Of a stretch of 64,000 nucleotides of DNA, positions 61,367-64,000 are shown one piece after another. Source of the stretch: Candidatus Gastranaerophilales bacterium (GTDB taxonomy: Bacteria > Cyanobacteriota > Vampirovibrionia > Gastranaerophilales > Gastranaerophilaceae); the NCBI GenBank assembly GCA_944325515.1, contig CALVAO010000011.1, positions 1-64,000 of the forward strand, read 5' to 3'. The translations under genes and the position numbers were made by a program. The stretch's first letter is position 1. The number at the start of each line of letters is the position of its first letter. The notes under the pieces are model-generated. The model did no database searches and had not been told where the DNA came from. It saw only the letters and a list, made by a program, of their open reading frames with translations.

Positions 61367-61516
61367 TTGTAGGTTGGGTGAAACCCAACAAATATTGATT
61401 ACAAAAAATAATTTTTTTTTAATTCATTATAAATATTTTATTATAAAAATACACAATCAATATTTATTTGTTGGGTTTCACCCAACCTACTTTTTTTAAA
61501 ACTTGTTCAGCATGAC
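61367..61516 (+). repeat. MITE-like 150-bp element, copy 2
   Basis: Matches copy 1 (58411-58556) along its length, with one more A in the middle and a slightly longer AT segment near the right end. It continues into TTCAGCATGACAGTTAAAT and CCGGACAGT, words shared with 9171-9213. Together the copies flank the 838-aa gene as direct repeats. Confidence 0.85.
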
Positions 61517-61596
61517 AGTTAAATCAATGTCATATTTTACCGGACAGTTGTGCCGCCATATGGGTAGAGAAAAGACAATTTCGTATCTAAAAAACA

Positions 61597-62382
61597 TTAT
61601 GTATTGTAGTGTATTTCATTTAATTTCTGATAAATCGCCGAATTTAACAAATAAATGAAATCTATATTGAGATTTATATCGGATAAGTCTGCAGAAAATC
61701 CGGTATTATAAACCATTCTGTCTTTAATAATCAATTTAGATGTTAAAAATCCGATAAATTGGATATTTTCAGAAATTAGCATTTCTTTTAGTTTTTCTGA
61801 ATATTCAATAATTAATTTATCATTTGTGAAACTTAATAGATTTTTCCCGTCAAAAAGAGAAATGAGATTGAAATTTTCACCGTCTATATATTCTTCTAAA
61901 TAAATAGAATCTGCAATAACTTCCGATTGTTTTGCAATTTCTTTTCTAATATTAATGATTTCTTCCATAGAATTTCCAATTTTACAAATTTCTCCGCTTT
62001 TTAATACAACTGGAAATTTTGAAGGGTAAAGGAGTTTTTGAGGAGTTAAAATATTATATTTATTCAGTAACTCTCTGGCAAAATTGTTTGATAAAACCAG
62101 ATTGTTTGCATACGATGTAAGCGCAAGACAGTTAACCAGATTTGTGCGCAAAACATCCGTAATCCCTTGAAGAACCCATTTTTCGCTTTCGACAATAACA
62201 ATATCAATTTTTAAAGCTTTACATTTTTGAGCCAATTCTTTGAATGTATTAAATTTGACTTCAACCGCTCCATCTATTCTGGCGGTTGAATAAAGTTTGT
62301 TCAAATATTTAGATTTTTTTATAAGTTCTATGGTTTTGGCTTGCCCGTTTTCTGAAGCAATTAATACGTTAAGTTTTGGCAT
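61597..62382 (-). CDS. PurD-like ATP-grasp pseudoenzyme
   Basis: A 261-aa protein resembling a shortened phosphoribosylamine-glycine ligase (PurD). The N-terminal half follows the PurD fold (NVLIASENGQAKTIELIKKS, then DIVIVESEKWVLQGITDVLR and LSNNFARELLNKYNI). The ATP-grasp start FPVVLKSGEICKIGNS lacks the usual glycine/lysine-rich loop, and the later acid metal motif (EFNxRFGDPE) has become VYNTGFSADLSD; the C-terminal PurD domain is missing. Enzyme activity is improbable. ATG 62382 overlaps the glgA stop (TGATG), so it is coupled to glycogen synthase. Confidence 0.7.
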   Translation of the reverse strand: MPKLNVLIASENGQAKTIELIKKSKYLNKLYSTARIDGAVEVKFNTFKELAQKCKALKIDIVIVESEKWVLQGITDVLRTNLVNCLALTSYANNLVLSNNFARELLNKYNILTPQKLLYPSKFPVVLKSGEICKIGNSMEEIINIRKEIAKQSEVIADSIYLEEYIDGENFNLISLFDGKNLLSFTNDKLIIEYSEKLKEMLISENIQFIGFLTSKLIIKDRMVYNTGFSADLSDINLNIDFIYLLNSAIYQKLNEIHYNT

Positions 62383-63821
62383 CAAATTAGTGACCTGTAT
62401 ATTTCCATATATTTCTTAGCGCTTTCCCTCCAGCTAAAATCAGCCTGCATAGCACTTTTTCGCATCGCATTTAATGTATATTTATCTTTATAAACATACA
62501 TTGCTGTTAAGATAGCGTCTTTCATCGCCCATCCGTCATATCCCCAGAATTTAAAACCAGTCGAGTTATCAAGAGGATATCCGGTTACGGTGTCTTCCAG
62601 ACCGCCTGTTGCCCTAACTATCGGGAGCGAACCATAGTGCATTGCAATCAGCTGCGAAAGTCCGCATGGTTCAAATTTTGAAGGCATTAAGAAAAAGTCG
62701 CTTCCTGCATAAATAAGATTTGCTAAATCTCCTCTATAGCCTACATAAGTTCTGATATTAGGTGTGTTGTTTGAAAGCCAGATAAATAAATTTTCATATG
62801 ATTTATCACCCGAACCCAGAAAAATAAAATCTGCTTCTAAATTTCTTAAATCATTCTCAACCTGTCTTATTAAATCAAGCCCTTTTTGGTTCACAAGTCT
62901 TGATATCAAAGCAATCAACGGTCTTTGAGGGTCATATTTAAGTCCGAAGTATTCCAGAATTTTTTTCTTATTTGCTTCTTTGTTTTCAACAGAATTAACA
63001 TCATAATTTCTAACCAGTGTCTTATCTGTTTTGGGGTTAAATACGTCATAATCTATTCCGTTAACTATTCCGACGAGTTTATTCGTATGACCGCGTAGAG
63101 TGTAGTCCATACCTTCGCCGTACTCTCCTGTCAGAATTTCTCTAGCATAAGTCGGAGATACTGCGATAATTTTGTCAGAATAGTTAATGGCGCCTTTCAT
63201 CCAGTTAACGCGTCCGTAGTGTTCGCAGCCCCATTCATTAAATACAATGTCTTTGCGCATATTGGCAAAATCGAGAATATCCTCAAACCAGACCCCTTGA
63301 TATGCAAGGTTATGAATTTCAAACACATTTTTAGTTTTTGACCAGAATTCGTCAAATTTATAATTTGCTTTTATATACAAAGGAATCATTGCAGTATGCC
63401 AATCATTAGAGTGAATAATATCCGCTCTGAAGTTTAATTGTTTGGCATATTCTAATGTTGCAAGCGAGAATGCTATGTATCTTTCGTGTTCATATCTCGG
63501 GTCAAGCCATTTCGGGTAAACCTCTTGAAAACAAGAAAAATACCAGTCGTTTTGAACAAAAAACACATTTATGTTTGTGCCGGGAAGTTTTGTCATATGG
63601 AGCTTAAATTTCTGCGGACTTGAACCGAAAGTTATCCACATTTCAGAATTTTCAAGTTCTTTTAAGCCCCATCTGTTGTAATCAATACAACCGTGAAGCG
63701 GAGTAAAAATAGCAATTTCTGCATCCTTTTCAAGTGCTTTTGGCAGGCTGCCTACAACATCAGATAACCCTCCTGCTTTTGAAAACGGAGAAACCTCTGC
63801 TGATGCAAATAATATTTTCAT
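62382..63821 (-). CDS. glgA: Glycogen synthase (ADP-glucose type)
   Basis: Transfers glucose from ADP-glucose to glycogen ends. The 479-aa GT5 enzyme has the KAGGLSDVVGSLP loop near residue 15, SNDWHTAMIPL, LAYQGVW, GIVNGIDYDVFNP, ISRLVNQKGLDLI and SKFEPCGLSQLIAMHYG near the C-terminus. GAGGAG precedes the ATG. It is followed, with coupled translation, by the PurD-like gene. glgC and glgB are not adjacent here; the GH57 protein may handle branching or degradation. Confidence 0.97.
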   Translation of the reverse strand: MKILFASAEVSPFSKAGGLSDVVGSLPKALEKDAEIAIFTPLHGCIDYNRWGLKELENSEMWITFGSSPQKFKLHMTKLPGTNINVFFVQNDWYFSCFQEVYPKWLDPRYEHERYIAFSLATLEYAKQLNFRADIIHSNDWHTAMIPLYIKANYKFDEFWSKTKNVFEIHNLAYQGVWFEDILDFANMRKDIVFNEWGCEHYGRVNWMKGAINYSDKIIAVSPTYAREILTGEYGEGMDYTLRGHTNKLVGIVNGIDYDVFNPKTDKTLVRNYDVNSVENKEANKKKILEYFGLKYDPQRPLIALISRLVNQKGLDLIRQVENDLRNLEADFIFLGSGDKSYENLFIWLSNNTPNIRTYVGYRGDLANLIYAGSDFFLMPSKFEPCGLSQLIAMHYGSLPIVRATGGLEDTVTGYPLDNSTGFKFWGYDGWAMKDAILTAMYVYKDKYTLNAMRKSAMQADFSWRESAKKYMEIYRSLI

Positions 63822-64000
63822 ATTTTACTCCTCTTATTTAAATTCTTCATGAATTATAAAACGCATCAAAAGCAAAATCAATGAAATATTACAAAAATTA
63901 ATGTTATGAGAGATTGAATGAATAGCAGACGGGTTCATTTATTTGTATAAAATTTTGGCTGGTTAAATTCTTTTTAAAATAATTGATGTATTAATTCCGC
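63822..64000. other. Upstream region of glgA
   Basis: An A/T-rich stretch that should hold the glgA promoter. No gene and no repeat was recognised before the window edge. Confidence 0.4.

Noticed and set aside
61367-61516. Insertion sequence with transposase
   Set aside because: The 150-bp element has no reading frame; it is at most a non-autonomous element.

Overview
The window is a low-GC bacterial chromosome segment. Gene content (short GlnA type I, NifU, YvcK with an N-terminal membrane hairpin, GH57 and GlgA, an Hrb-like flavoprotein-rubredoxin, ferredoxin-nitroreductase, PilB-like ATPase, many small unknown proteins opening MKI-x-P) suggests an anaerobic gut relative of the Cyanobacteria, of the Candidatus Gastranaerophilales / Vampirovibrionia (Melainabacteria) type. 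This is inference from families and style; no rRNA is present to confirm it. No rRNA, CRISPR array, IS transposase or phage module was seen; one tRNA-Leu(UAA) is present.

Layout. 0-9.8 kb: glycosyltransferase, radical SAM protein, glutamine synthetase, a translationally coupled pair of unknown genes (100 aa and 700 aa), ComF, a double-SIS sugar isomerase, and a membrane-anchored Hsp20. 10-23 kb: a long co-directional biosynthetic run: M16 peptidase, hom, thrC, proB, pxpA-like, yvcK, panB, panC, a membrane protein, dapA, secD, secF. 23-27 kb: an HNH-like unknown, ferritin, a metallophosphoesterase, then 1.2 kb of non-coding DNA built of repeats, a cluster of TTTTCTACA 9-mers, a perfect palindrome and an extreme A/T tract. 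27-32 kb: PilB/GspE-like ATPase, response regulator, hybrid-like histidine kinase. 32-39 kb: BadF-like ATPase, GH57, HD hydrolase, MFS and SulP transporters. 39-46 kb: Hrb, NifU, small proteins, pdxJ, an orphan MurT, nitroreductase, a kinase-like protein and a metal exporter. 46-52.7 kb: ferredoxin-nitroreductase, TolC/MarR/EmrA efflux module, fused pabB-pabC and a frameshifted pabA. 52.8-58 kb: FkbH-like protein, tRNA-Leu beside a 113-bp tandem repeat, a four-gene YtxH-type envelope cluster, and a PPP-type phosphatase. 58-64 kb: the 838-aa EF-hand paralogue of the 700-aa protein between two copies of a 150-bp MITE-like element, then a PurD-like pseudoenzyme coupled to glgA.

The strongest candidate for an undescribed system is the pair of large paralogues at 4.2-6.6 kb and 58.7-61.3 kb. 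They share a roughly 240-residue C-terminal region and also about 58 bp of upstream DNA, so they look like co-regulated members of one unknown family. Several unrelated genes have a -10 box about 6 nt before the start codon and no Shine-Dalgarno sequence, which suggests frequent leaderless initiation. All coordinates, starts and motif positions were read by eye; no database search was run.
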